From NCBI RefSeq assembly GCF_004027225.2, contig NC_044278.2, positions 53,149,411-53,213,410 of the forward strand: a stretch of DNA of 64,000 nucleotides, written 5' to 3'. The notes below the pieces were generated by a model, which saw only the letters and a list, made by a program, of their open reading frames with translations, had not been told where the DNA came from and did no database searches. This document shows positions 27,101 through 37,700 of the stretch, piece by piece; positions within the stretch are counted from its first letter, which is position 1, and every line of letters starts with the position of its first letter. The position numbers and the translations under genes were made by a program. The DNA comes from Strigops habroptila (lineage: Eukaryota > Chordata > Aves > Psittaciformes > Psittacidae).

Positions 27101-29493
27101 TATTCCTGTGTTTACAGGCCAGGTTCTAGATGTGATTGACAAAGAAGGCTTGGAAAATACTACACTAGTTTACTTTGCCTCTGATCATGGTGGATGGCTG
27201 GAAAGACAAGAAGGCCAGAGACAGCTGGGTGGCTGGAATGGAATATATAGAGGTAAGAACTGTCATGGATGGCGACAACCCAGCAACAACTAGTAAAGTA
27301 CTTAGGACACCCCTAAAGCTTAGATAAGACTGTACACTCTTACAGTGTAAGGAGTAACAGTGTTTTATCATTGAGAAGCAAATTTGTTTCGTTCTAATTA
27401 GACATTTAAAAATGTAGACAATTCTAGCCTGTGCAGGTATTCTCTACAAGCATGAATTCTCAAACTGTCATTTCCTCATGAGGCAACTGATCACAAGTTA
27501 ATTTTTATTAAGATTGTGTAACTTCTCATTAAGTATTAGTTGCATCTTACATCTGAACCTTTGCTTTAGCTACAACAGGTGTGTTATAGGATTGTAAAAG
27601 AAAGAGGAGAACTAGGCTGGGAAATTACTTTATGCCTGAAAATTTTGTTCATGCTGAGTTCTGAAGGGGCAATGTGTTTGTAAAACAATAGAACGGAGTA
27701 AGCATGTAAGGTCACTGAAGGGGTCTCATAGTGAACACACTTCCACTGATGCTGAGGGAGAAGGAGCTTAGGGGTAAGAACAAAAGGAAAGCTCATAAAG
27801 GTACCATTAGCTTATGACAACACAGTAACATTTGTCTACAATTTCATTACAATTACATTACAATTTTAAATGAAATGTTTTTAATTAAAAAAAAATCTTT
27901 TCTTTTTTTTTTTATGAAAGGTGGAAAAGCTATGGGAGGCTGGGAAGGAGGAATCCGTGTCCCAGGGATATTTAGATGGCCAGGAGTTTTACCTGCAAGC
28001 AAAGTTATTGATGAACCTACAAGCCTTATGGATATTTATCCTACAGTAGTTAATCTGGCTGGAGGGGTACTACCCCAGGACAGGTATAAGCACATGTCTT
28101 TATTCTTCCTTCACTCCCAAAACAATGGAAAATCTAGTTTGGAAACACATTCTAAGTCTGTGTGAGACACATTCTGAGTCTGACATTTTTGTTTTCCAGT
28201 GCTGCTCCTTTTCTAGACTCATAAATGTCACCACAGCCCAGTCACCTTTTCTCTACATTTGGGATTCAGCATCTACCTGGAATCTTCTACAACCATCTTC
28301 CTCGTTCAGAGTTCCCAGTTCCAGCAAGAGATATGCAGAAGGAATGTAGTCCCATACAGCTTACCTCAGTCTGATGGTCTCCATTTTTTCTGCTAGGGTA
28401 ATTGATGGCCGGGATCTGATGCCCTTACTGCAAGGAACAGTTGAGCACTCGGAACATGAGTTCCTGTTTCATTACTGTGGCATTCACTTACATGCTGCAC
28501 GGTGGTACCAGAAGGACAGTGAGTACAGATTTCATTTCCCAAGAATTAGGTTCAATCTATGGGAGGGCACATTTGTCTAACACAGTTTTTCTGGGATCGC
28601 AGCTTTCCAAGTAGTTCCAGGTGTAAGCTTGTAAAGAACTTACTAGCATTGCCTGTGCTGTATGGCACAAAGAGTTTGTTCATGGCTTCAAGGCACACCA
28701 GGCAGGCTATTGGAGCTCAGGTGGGTCTCACCCATCTCTCTATATGAATGCAAGGCCTGGGTAGTCCATGCCCTATTTGTCTCATGGAGAAGTCCTTGCC
28801 TCAGTCCTTTGTCTTTCTGCTCACTTAACAAGGAAGCAAGTCATGGAAACTCCAAAACTTTTTTACACATCTTCATAAAAAAGCAAACTTTTTTAACTGA
28901 TATTTGCTGAAAATTTTGGAGAAATTTCAAAACGTCAAAAATCATTTTACGTTATTGGTTTATTTCTGTAGCACTTAATTGTAAATGAAATTGCAATATT
29001 ATATCAACTAATAAGTGTAGAGCTGAAGTGCAACCAGAAATGAGCTCTAGAAAAACATTCACTCTTCTAATACCTTGTGATAACCACCAGTATCATTGCA
29101 AGCCTTCTTTTTTTCCTGCCAGGTGGAGCCATCTGGAAGGCTCACTATGTGACCCCCATCTTTCGTCCTCTCGGAGCTGGGGCTTGTTATGATAGGGGAT
29201 TTTGCCCATGTTTTGGGGAAGGCGTGACCCATCATGACCCTCCGTTGCTGTTTGATCTCTCACAAGACCCTTCTGAAGCCAAACCTCTGTCAGCTGACAC
29301 TGAGCCCCTCTTTGACACTGTAATAAAGAAGATTGGAAGAGCAATAGAAGAGCATCGCAGGACACTGACTCCTGTCCCAGAGCAGCTCTCCATGTACAAC
29401 ACGGTGTGGAAGCCATGGCTGCAGCCATGCTGTGGGACATTCCCATTCTGTTGGTGCGATAAGGAAGGTGACAATAAACCTGCCAACCTATAA
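18121..29493 (+). CDS. ARSH: Arylsulfatase H-like gene, complete coding region in ten exons
   Basis: Coding exons are 18121-18146, 18697-18846, 19829-19950, 21395-21517, 24643-25066, 26052-26188, 27118-27252, 27921-28083, 28397-28518 and 29123-29493. Every junction is GT-AG, and the sum is 1773 nt, giving 590 residues plus stop, the normal size for the ARSD/ARSL/ARSF/STS group. Visible landmarks: metal ligands Asp43-Asp44; C-T-P-S-R at 83-87, whose Cys is the formylglycine precursor; GKWH at 141-144; membrane hairpin at about 195-240; His296; SDHGG at 349-353; Lys375; a Cys-rich tail ending near [15 protein letters not shown]. Sequons lie at Asn122 and Asn341. The family hydrolyses sulfate esters in the ER/Golgi lumen; the physiological substrate of ARSH is not established. 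Assignment to ARSH rests on the C-terminal motif, SDCQ...TPE after the FYG motif, and SSYGF...WNC, which match remembered human ARSH better than ARSD, ARSL or STS. The family call is near certain; the paralogue is probable. Confidence 0.93.
18697..18846 (+). CDS. ARSH: ARSH exon 2: leader end and DD metal-binding strand
   Basis: The acceptor TTCTGTGTTTCAG ends at 18696 and the donor GTAAGG starts at 18847. The exon encodes the rest of the leader and [21 protein letters not shown], shown here to its first motif, the start of every sulfatase fold with Asp43 and Asp44 as Ca2+ ligands. It ends inside an Arg codon (AG|G). Confidence 0.95.
19829..19950 (+). CDS. ARSH: ARSH exon 3: formylglycine sulfatase signature
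   Basis: Acceptor TTTTTTAG and donor GTTTGC. It encodes [15 protein letters not shown], then C-T-P-S-R followed by AAFLTGRYP. The Cys (residue 83) in C-x-P-S-R is the residue that SUMF1 oxidises to formylglycine in active sulfatases. The donor lacks A at +3, a weak but usable site. Confidence 0.96.
21335..21390 (+). repeat. 28-bp tandem duplication at the exon 4 acceptor
   Basis: Two units, 21335-21362 and 21363-21390, each begin CTTACTAAGATTGTTTATTA. The second differs from the first in only a couple of positions and runs directly into TTAG, the acceptor of ARSH exon 4. Each unit contains CTTACTAA, which resembles a branch-point sequence. Confidence 0.9.
21395..21517 (+). CDS. ARSH: ARSH exon 4
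   Basis: Acceptor ...ATTTTTAG and donor GTATGG. The exon encodes the segment with [19 protein letters not shown] and ends in [11 protein letters not shown] at 122-124 is a potential glycosylation sequon. A 28-bp tandem duplication in the intron runs up to four bases before the exon. Confidence 0.95.
23899..24119 (+). repeat. 221-bp direct repeat, copy 1 (ARSH intron 4)
   Basis: It begins GGCTTTAACTTTTAAAAATT and ends AGTTACTTGACTAC. It matches 25789-26009 over its whole length without any gap, with seven mismatches by eye, so about 97% identical. It lies upstream of the membrane-hairpin exon. Confidence 0.95.
24643..25066 (+). CDS. ARSH: ARSH exon 5: GKWH motif and membrane hairpin
   Basis: Acceptor CTATATTTTCAG and donor GTAAAG. 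At 424 nt it is the longest internal exon. It starts with [18 protein letters not shown] (catalytic Lys142 and His144), followed by the FYGMPF motif and then two hydrophobic helices (about residues 195-217 and 221-240). These form the antiparallel membrane hairpin seen in steroid sulfatase. It ends with [10 protein letters not shown] and an ESISFIER helix. Confidence 0.96.
25789..26009 (+). repeat. 221-bp direct repeat, copy 2 (ARSH intron 5)
   Basis: Second copy of the repeat at 23899-24119, in the same orientation, starting 1890 bp downstream and ending 42 bp before exon 6. Both copies are readable as a short ORF, but six of the seven differences change the amino acid, so there is no sign of coding selection. 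Confidence 0.95.
26052..26188 (+). CDS. ARSH: ARSH exon 6
   Basis: Acceptor CTGTTTTTTAG and donor GTAAGT. It encodes [15 protein letters not shown], with active-site His296, and [16 protein letters not shown], both strongly conserved in this subfamily. Confidence 0.95.
27118..27252 (+). CDS. ARSH: ARSH exon 7: SDHGG metal-ligand site
   Basis: Acceptor TGTTTACAG and donor GTAAGA. It encodes the [22 protein letters not shown] segment; Asp350 and His351 fill the positions of the second pair of Ca2+ ligands. It ends in [13 protein letters not shown] at 341 is a possible sequon. Confidence 0.95.
27921..28083 (+). CDS. ARSH: ARSH exon 8: second catalytic lysine
   Basis: A long T-rich tract and TTTATGAAAG acceptor precede it; the donor is GTATAA. 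It encodes [18 protein letters not shown], with Lys375 as the second catalytic lysine, then [16 protein letters not shown]. It is the most strongly conserved exon of the family, and no second copy of it exists anywhere else in this window. Confidence 0.95.
28397..28518 (+). CDS. ARSH: ARSH exon 9
   Basis: Acceptor TTTTTTCTGCTAG and donor GTGAGT. It encodes [13 protein letters not shown] and [19 protein letters not shown], the start of the C-terminal subdomain. Confidence 0.95.
29123..29493 (+). CDS. ARSH: ARSH last exon: C-terminal subdomain and stop
   Basis: The acceptor is TTTTTTTCCTGCCAG. It encodes [45 protein letters not shown] and the tail [20 protein letters not shown], then stops with TAA at 29491-29493. 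The paired Cys clusters and the tail are what best separate ARSH from ARSD, ARSL and STS. Confidence 0.95.
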
Positions 29494-29910
29494 AGGAACG
29501 AACCAGTTACTTCCTCAAAAGTGTTTTCAGATCAAGATTGTTTTCTTTAGAGGTGTTGATTAGTGGTTGGTCGGTTGGTTGTTCTAATATGAGAATTGTT
29601 CCATTGTATGGCACAGTAAAGGTGGTTTTAGGGAGGGATAAAGAAAGAATGATCTGAAGAGATGTTTTAACTTGCATCTGCTGACACTTAAATGAATAGT
29701 ACAAATGCACTGAAGCAGACCAAAATTAGAGCTGTACAAGTAATGATGTAACTTTGGTTTTATTATTCATGAATATATGCTTACAAGCTTTGCTTTGGTT
29801 TTTTTGTTCTGAGTTTCTAAGTAATTCCTGGACTAAGGTCTCCCTTAATTTTCTTATCCTTACTGCCATGCATAAGATGTCCTCATAATAAATTTCTGCA
29901 GACTAGTGCT
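29494..29910 (+). promoter_or_regulatory. Probable ARSH 3' UTR with poly(A) signal
   Basis: The first good AATAAA after the stop codon is at 29887-29892, with T-rich sequence following. A shorter 3' end cannot be excluded. The AATAAA at 29471-29476 overlaps the last codons and is unlikely to be used. The end near 29910 is an inference from the signal only. Confidence 0.5.
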
Positions 29911-32900
29911 TCCAAAATAATTAAAATATAATTCTGCCCACAGTTCTTCACAGAATATGCTTCAAAAGTAGCTTCCTTCTTTCCTTGTCACTAGTTGCTC
30001 CTCCAGCAATGATGATAGCAGCTGCTTAGCCTGGGCTTCTGGATCAGGAGAAATCACCTGGGTGAGGCATAAAGCCTGGAAACATGACAAGCTGGGTAAC
30101 GGCTGTTTGCACCTCCTGGGAAGGTTGGGACTCCTCTGATTGGAGTCAGCCTCTTTTGATGGGCAACACAAAAGGGAAAGGATTTCCCCTTTCCAAAGGT
30201 TCCGTTGCACGCAGCTCCTTCAGTAGCACTGGCAAGGGTATAGTGTCATTGATAGCCACGGAAGTGCCACACTGACAACCAGTTCAGCATTTGAGCACAG
30301 GACTGCACAGGTTACCTTGCTGCCAGTATCTCAGTCATAACTGATTTCTGCTAATAAGTAGCAGGTTCAGAAAAAGACTCTTTGAAAGATGCCCAATGCT
30401 AATTATGAAAACAAACTCTGATTTACTATGAGAAAAAGGCATCTGAGAACATAATTTGCCTATTCACTTTATTTCATGTTTTTTACTATTTTTTTATTCT
30501 GCTAGTACCCATTTCTCTTGGTAATTTCCTTTGATATGTATTTGTTTTATGTTGGTTTTATTTCCTTCCATTTCCCACAATTCAGCCACCAGGAAATCTG
30601 CAGGTAAACAAAGCCCTACAGCTTAAAAGCAAGGTTTTATTTTATGCTGTTACTTCATGCATTTCACAGACTGTTATAATTCACTGAAATGTTCCATCAG
30701 TGCTATTGATGAGAAAAGGACTGAGTCTTACTGTGAAAACTTCAAGGGATTAACTGAATCCATCAATTCACATGTGCTGGATTGTTGTTTTATTTCCTCC
30801 ATTGTTAACGGTGTGTGCTTTATTTCTCATTTGAATGTATTCTATTTCACTGGTCCTTTCTTTGGCTAGATTTAAAGGTCTTTTCATAGTCAATGTGCAG
30901 TGTTGTCTTTACCTGAAATTACTGTAATCAGATTGGCATTTTCCAAAATCTCACTGCCATTCTCAAGCCAGTTTAGTACCTGGGATTTTACATCCCATCC
31001 ATTTTTTAACACCTTTAAAAATATGTAGTATAATACCTGTTCATATGACTGAACCAATTTTTCTTGCACAGAAATACTTCATAGCACTGGATATGCATTT
31101 GGAGTTTGAAAATAGAGGAAGACATCTGAGACAGAATTTGTCATGCACAGAGGTGTTTGCCCAGTCATCAGTCCCTGCTGACATGCAAAGATGCCATGGG
31201 ATCCGCAAACATTCAGGGCTTCATAATACGGACATTACGTGTGGAATCATCATGGGCAATAATAAAGGCTGTCTTTATTATTGACCATACTGTCTTTCGT
31301 TTGGATAGTCAGCAAATGACAGTATCCTACTTTCCTGTGCAGCTGCAGCAGAAAACCAATCTTTTTAAATTTGATTAGTTTCCTTTTCCTTTGGGAAATC
31401 TAACCTTACATTTGTCTATACTAGGTGATGTTAGGAGCATGGCCACCTCCTCCAGTCGCCCCAGCCCAGGACCCTTCTGCCTGACTGCTGGAGCCCAGCT
31501 GGGTGCATGGGGACCTGGGGTCTCTGCTCAGGCTGGGGCACACTGCTGCTGCTTTTCCCTTTGTTGGTTCAACCAGTGGTGAAGCTGAACATGTATCCCA
31601 AAGACACGGACACACACAGAGGACACTGGCCCAGCCAGTTACTGTCTCCATGTGTCGTGTTCACATGTATTGTGTAGCCTAAGGAACGTGGTGTAGGCAT
31701 ACAAGCAGTTCTAATAGACTCAAAATGGCATTTTTTAGGTAAAAAACATGTAGTCCATCAAAATAGTCTCCTTGACAGTAAGTATAATGAACATCCATAA
31801 ATATTTGCCATTGTTAGGAGCCCGTCAGGCTTTTTTCCAGTTGAACAGGAAGTGTATGATTAAGGCAGGTATTTCTTTCGGGTAGTCTTATTCACTTAGG
31901 AAGAATATACAATTTCCTGTACATTCTATTAATACCATGGGACTGGTTTCTCCTTTTGCAGTTCTTAACTTCTTCTTGCCATCAATTTATGTGAATGCCT
32001 TTTTTTTTTCAGAGTAATTGTTCACCTTCAGGCGATCCCCCTTTCCATTCATCACGGTGGTGGTATGGCAGTGAGAGTAGCAGCTTCTCACTGCTGCTCC
32101 ACCAGCTTTTCCCCATGTCAAGAGAGCATCCAGATTTATTTCGCAGATGGAAAAATCTATCAGTTAATATTTACAATGTTTAATCTCAGTTGGAGCATTT
32201 GAGCTCTTGGCTGTGAGCTAACCAGGTAGTAGAAAGTAATCCAGGTCATAAATAAGTAATCCGGTTAGTATTAAAAAGAAAAGAGAGAGATAACAAGATG
32301 AATGCTCTGTTCACTCCACAGTAAATTAAGATTAACAGGCTCTTTGTATGTGTAAAATAGATCATATGTTTTCTGGTTGCCTCAGGAATTTATAAGTTGG
32401 GTCCTCACATACACAACGCTTGGTTTCCTTGAATCAAACCACCCACCATGACATAATGAACATCTTATGTCTTATATAAGCTAGCACATTTTCATTAGAT
32501 AGAAATATCATCAGTGAATACTACTGTTCCCAAGCTGTATGCTACTCAAGGTTACTTTCATTCTCAGTAACACTAGTTCTGATATTAATAATCCAGGATT
32601 ACAGGTCCTTGGAGCAAAGACCCTTCAAAGCTTTGCAAAATGCATCAACAAAACTGGTGCCAGAGTTAAACAGTCACATGAAAAGAAGGAGGAAAAAAAC
32701 CCATTAATTTATTCTCTAGGTGAAACACTTACATTGGGACTGTAAAATGTTGACTAAGTAGCCTTGAAAGATAAACGGGTGTGTTTGCCCTGTGTTATAA
32801 GTGTTACAACAGCCCTTTAGACTGTATAACTCACAGTTTTAGTCTACTTATGATAGTTTAGATAAACAGCTTTCGAGAAGCTTTCTTCAGCCAAACAAAA

Positions 32901-33430
32901 ATAGTTCATTGAAAGCTCTGCAGGGTGCTGTATTTCCTGTGGTGACGCTGCCCTGAGAGCCTCACATTTATCCTGTTGGAAATTTTTTCCTCATTGCAAC
33001 AAATGTGCATTCCATTCACATATCTGAGAACTAACTGAGAGACCGTGTGCTCCCAATCTGGTCTGTGTTGTCTCTCCTTTCCTCATTTATTTCCCTCTGA
33101 AACTCTTCATGAAACTGTGGCCAGGCCCTGCATCTGGCTAGATTCCTAGGAATCACCAGGTCTCTGAAGCTCTCGCTCTTGTTCAAGCTCTAGGAAAATC
33201 CGTGTGTCCCTTGTGACTGACGGGCTCTTGCTCTCTCTCTGCAGGAGACCCAGTGATTAGTCATGAAGAGAGAGAATTAATTGCTGTCTTGGTGGTGCAG
33301 TTGGTCACAGCAAGTGAAGGTCAGGCAGCTTACATGTTGAAGATGGCAGTAGTCTCTGCTGATGTATGGCCTTCAAGAATACAAACAAACAAAAAGACTG
33401 AAATGTAAATAAATGTGGGTATTATTTCCT
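29911..33430. other. Spacer between ARSH and the first pseudogene
   Basis: No supported gene. Short ORFs at 31045-31284 and 31391-31582 have no recognisable domain. 31430-31600 is GC-richer than its surroundings. AATAAA at 31260-31265 could serve a long ARSH transcript, but nothing supports this. Confidence 0.5.
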
Positions 33431-34737
33431 GGTTATCTTTATGGACTGCCTTTTAGCTTAGTAAATAGCTGTCAGACAATTTAGCCTCCAGGACTGATAA
33501 GAACCTTCAGTGCGAAGCTCTGGCTTTATAATCAGATGACTGGCCTCATTACAGTCACTTTTGTCTTCAAATGTCTTTTCTGGCTTGATTTCAGCCAGCT
33601 GGAAAACTGCCATCTGCCTTGCTGCATTTGATCTGCTTGTTCTTTGCCACCTACTTCTCATTATTGATTTGTAAAACACAGGAACAGGGTTAGGATGAGA
33701 GCCCATGGAATTACAGCAGAACCAGTGTTGATAGAAAGGACTTCATTTCTCATCCTGAGGGAGGTAATACCACCTACTGAAAGTTAAAAGTATATTTCCC
33801 TGCAAATATACTTTTGTTTTGAGGCATTTGCCCCAAATGTTTGAATGTCTAAAAAATAAATGCTATGTTTTAAGCCAAGATTTCAAAAGTAAGACTGACT
33901 CTATATTAATTATAATATTATGCCTTCATTCCAAAAGCTAAGGTAGCCCTGAATTTTCCATGTTCATTCGCTCTTTCCAAGCACTGAAAATCTTTTAAAG
34001 CTGTCATATTTTGTAACAAAATTGTCCAGACTACTCTTAAATAATTATTTATTTTTGCTCAGGAGACCTAAATCTTTTAAACTATTGCTGCCAAAGACAG
34101 GAGCAGGCTGGCCTTCCAGAACAGCACATCCTATGGCAGGTATTTCATGCTTACTTCAGTCATGGGCCCAACAAATTAGTCACATCTGATTGTACTTTAC
34201 TTGAGCTATTGACCCGTGTAAGAACTACAGAGAGGCTTTTTCTGTTCTCTACCCTGCACTACCTAGCAGGAAGGATTTCCAGTCTTCCCACTTCTGGCAG
34301 CACTGCTTAGGGCAGGTTCCACAATGGCAAATCTCACTAGCTTCACTGAGGCATCAGAAGCCAGGGGATCTTACCTGCTGTGCAACTCACATTTGGCGGT
34401 CAAGTTCTAAACTTTTCCCTTTTGTATCCTAGTCACATATCTAGAAATGCTATCACAGCATCTGTAATAGTAGCTGATCCAACACAGATCTGCGAAAGAG
34501 CAGACTGATTTGTTAGTCTAACGACTGTATGATTAATAACTCTCTCCTTGACAAAGTCAAATGAAATAATAGGTATGTAAATAAAGCTATTGTTTCATCT
34601 GATATTATTTTTTCATTGGAAACCAGTGGAGGCATTCTTTCCCTTTTAACTCCTTTTACACGTCCACAACCCTCTCTTTACCACTGAGAAATCTCTGAGA
34701 AGCAGAGATAGTGCAGACTACATGGGCTGGATGGTGA
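33431..34737 (+). pseudogene. Arylsulfatase pseudogene fragment 1 (exons 5 and 6)
   Basis: 33431-33783 reads as a decayed copy of the membrane-hairpin exon: YGLPFSLVNSCQ, then KLWLYNQMTGLITVTF, then RNRVRMRAHGITAEPV and ERTSFLILRE, with three in-frame stops. Its first part (the GKWH region) is missing, and the donor has changed from GAAAG|GT to GAAAG|TT. 34619-34737 is a copy of exon 6 with LLHVHNPLFTTEKSL and a final GWMV, broken by a frameshift or stop near its start. Same strand and exon order as ARSH. No other exons of this copy were found nearby. It is the most eroded of the copies in both signal and extent. Confidence 0.85.
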
Positions 34738-37700
34738 TTAAACAGTCAAATAAGCATGTCTTCAACTACTACATAGGTCAAAATATATAGGGAAAAAGCA
34801 ATTGCTTATAAAGAAACAACAGACAGAAAAAGCCTAAATTTTTAAAGGAGACTGACACCTGCCAATTACTCTGATACAAACATACAAGCCGTGGTTTTGA
34901 ATACCTCTCTTTAGGAGCAAATATCAGGAAGCCTGAGATGAGGAGGGAAGTGAGAACAAAGCTGCTGCAGTGAGTGAGCATGGAGTAAGTAACAGATTAG
35001 ATTTGGTTTGGGTTTTTTCTTTTTAAAGGTGGCCTCTGTTTCTCCTTTGGGGAGGACTTTTTCTTTCTTCCTTCCTTTACACAAAGGTGACACATCTCTA
35101 ATGCAGGGGGTGAATGCCCCATTCCTTGGCACCAAGCCCTGGTACCCAGGGCTGCACTGCTGGTGGGGCCAGTGCATTCCCTGGCAGTGTCGAGCCCCTT
35201 TCCCAGGAAGCTGGGCTGAAACAGTGAAATTTGCTCTGCCGGGCTGTGCTTTCCTTGGGCAGCCTCTGCCTCTGCTCACCTCTGGCTGAGAGGCACCCAG
35301 CCTCTGCCTTCCAATGAGCGGATCCACCAGATTATAAACAACAAAAACAACGTGCGAGCAGGGTTAGAATGTGTGTATGGGGGAAAGGGGTGGGTGCAGT
35401 AATCAGCAATCTGTGCTTTCCTTCCCTCCTCAGTAATTCAAACAAAACTCCAGTTTTTTGAGTGTAGGTAGTGAATGGCAGGTGTTCTACTTTCATCATT
35501 ATTATTGCTGGAGACACTGAAGCGTTACAACGCTGTGCATAAAGCATGATTTGCCTCCAGATTACTTCCATCTGATCTTCACTGTTTCTCTAGCACCAGT
35601 GTTCCTAGTTGCCATCCTTTTAATCTTATTTGTCTGCCCTGTTTTTGTCTCAAATTTTCCACCCTTGTGCATTGCTCTTGCCCTGGTTGTAAGGAAAGCT
35701 GCGTGTTCCAGGAGGTGTACTCTGAAGCCAGAAGGCACAATTAGATCATTTAGACCAGGGACTGCTAATCATGACGTGAAGATGCATGAGGTAATTTAAA
35801 GCCTAGGGCCAGACCACTCCATTCTGCTGTTGCTCTGAAGGCAGTGTGCTGCTGCACAGCAGCAAGGCCGGAACAGGGTAGCCATAATAAATTACAAGAT
35901 TTTGGTTGCTTGCTATAAAAGTTTTGGTTACTGACATTGCTCAGCAATAAGTAGTAATACAATGCTGTAATCATGGTAGCAGATAACAAGTACTGATATT
36001 ATCCAGGACAGCAAGGACTACATTCCTGGAGCGAGCACTGTTGTAGCTGATTCCCTGAGAGTGCAGAATAGAAAGGAAAAAAGACAAACTGCTGAGCATC
36101 TCCTGATTTTTGGCTTCTACCTTTCTTGCAAGGACATCCCTTGTTTTCTGGTTGATGAACAGCACCTCTTTCCAGCTCACCAGCAGCAAGCACTGAGGAA
36201 ATTACTGTGATCAAACCAGCTGGAAGCTTTTTCTTCCTCATTTCCCTCATTCCCCTTGTCTCTCTTCTCCTGAACACCTTGATGCCTAGAAGCTATGGGA
36301 GAGAGGGAGGAAAGAGACAACAAGGTGGTATAGTCTACTGCATATGGTGTGTTGCATGTGCTTTTTCCAGAACCATAGTGCAAGCTGAAGTTAGTGGGTT
36401 TAATTACATTTTAATATAATGCTGAATGTGATTAACCTGTTATGTAGTATATCTTTATAGAAGGCAGAAAGTGTTTAATTTTGAGTTACAGCTAAACAGC
36501 AACATACTTCCACATCCCTACTTGAAAATGCTTGTCCTAATACTTATAATTCACTATTTAAATGTAAATGGTAAATGGTTTGCGGGTTTGTTTTTTGCAT
36601 CAGTGTGCAAATAATTTCTTTTGGTATCTGAACTGAACAAAGAAAACATGAAAGCAAATCCTTTTGCTTTGTCTGGTTACTGACTTAGCTTAACTAGGTC
36701 AGTAATAAGCTTATCAAGAGCTTATTCTGAATCTTTCTGTTGGAGTTGTACCTCTCAGTATTTTTAAGAATGAGAAGTTCCTTTCAACTCTGAAGGATTC
36801 TGTGTGAGTGGTGATGTTGCCAATGTTCTAGGAATGAGGGTAAAACATGAGATATATCTGGCATTGATAAATATTTTGGCCATGGGCATGTATTTTTGAA
36901 GTGGAGGTTTGTTTTATATTTTTTCTCTGTAAGACTTCAACAAGAATAGACTCTAATCTGGGAATATATTCAACAAGTGAAATTTTTGGAGGATGTGAAA
37001 CTGCCTGGAGCCAAGGTGCAGTAGGAGAAAAAGATAATTTTCTAGCAGTTTCAGGCTTGCAGCTTGGTTTCTGTGAAACAAAGCTGAAAAAATCAAACAA
37101 ACCCAAACCAGGGTCTGCATAATGCAGCTGGCTAGAAAAAGCTATGTAGTATTGTTTGGATTTGTTACAATCCATTTGAGTTAGGCCCACCTAATTCAGT
37201 CACTTAATAAACCAAGCACAAGCTTATTTTGCTAAATCTCTTCAAGTGACTGTTGAGGCAGCTGAAGGCTTTGTGGCATTCCTGGCAGGCTGAATGAATT
37301 GTACTGTAAGTCGATTAAGCCTTAGTTAATGGCTGATGAAGTTGGTGAAAGAAGTGGTAGGGTACTCGTGTAGTATCAGCTGCAGAAGAGAGTAAGTTTT
37401 GGATAAGATTTACAGGCAACCAAACTCGTTTAACTAAGGTTAATGGTCCACACAGAGTTGTGGGGCCTGTTTCTCCTCTGCATGGCTCTTGAGGGTTTGG
37501 ACTCATTTTGCAGAAATGTTTAGTCTGAACTATTGTAAGAAGAGTCCTATGACATTTTATGTGGAGGTACTAGGTTGAATAACTGATGTTGTGTACTTCT
37601 GGCTGTAAACGAAGCAATGTTTTTAGTTAATAATGACACTTGAGAGCTCTTTAGTTGTAAGTAGTAACAGCAGTAATAAATTGCAAGAGTGTACTTGCTT

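Larger units (their letters stand above)
18147..29122. other. ARSH introns: contents
   Basis: Nine introns run 18147-18696, 18847-19828, 19951-21394, 21518-24642, 25067-26051, 26189-27117, 27253-27920, 28084-28396 and 28519-29122. Apart from the 221-bp repeat pair and the 28-bp duplication listed separately, I see no recognisable gene, RNA or mobile element in them. 25150-25245 is an AT-rich, locally self-complementary stretch of TTATTA-type words. Confidence 0.6.

Noticed and set aside
33458-33706. Minus-strand 82-codon ORF
   Set aside because: It is the antisense shadow of the decayed hairpin exon of pseudogene fragment 1.
35551-35799. Hydrophobic 82-codon ORF that could be a membrane protein
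   Set aside because: T-rich sequence gives Leu/Phe/Val in this frame; no homology or exon structure seen.
36745-36800. Possible CR1 3' remnant (AGTTCCTTTCAACTCTGAAG)
   Set aside because: Too short and too diverged to separate from chance.
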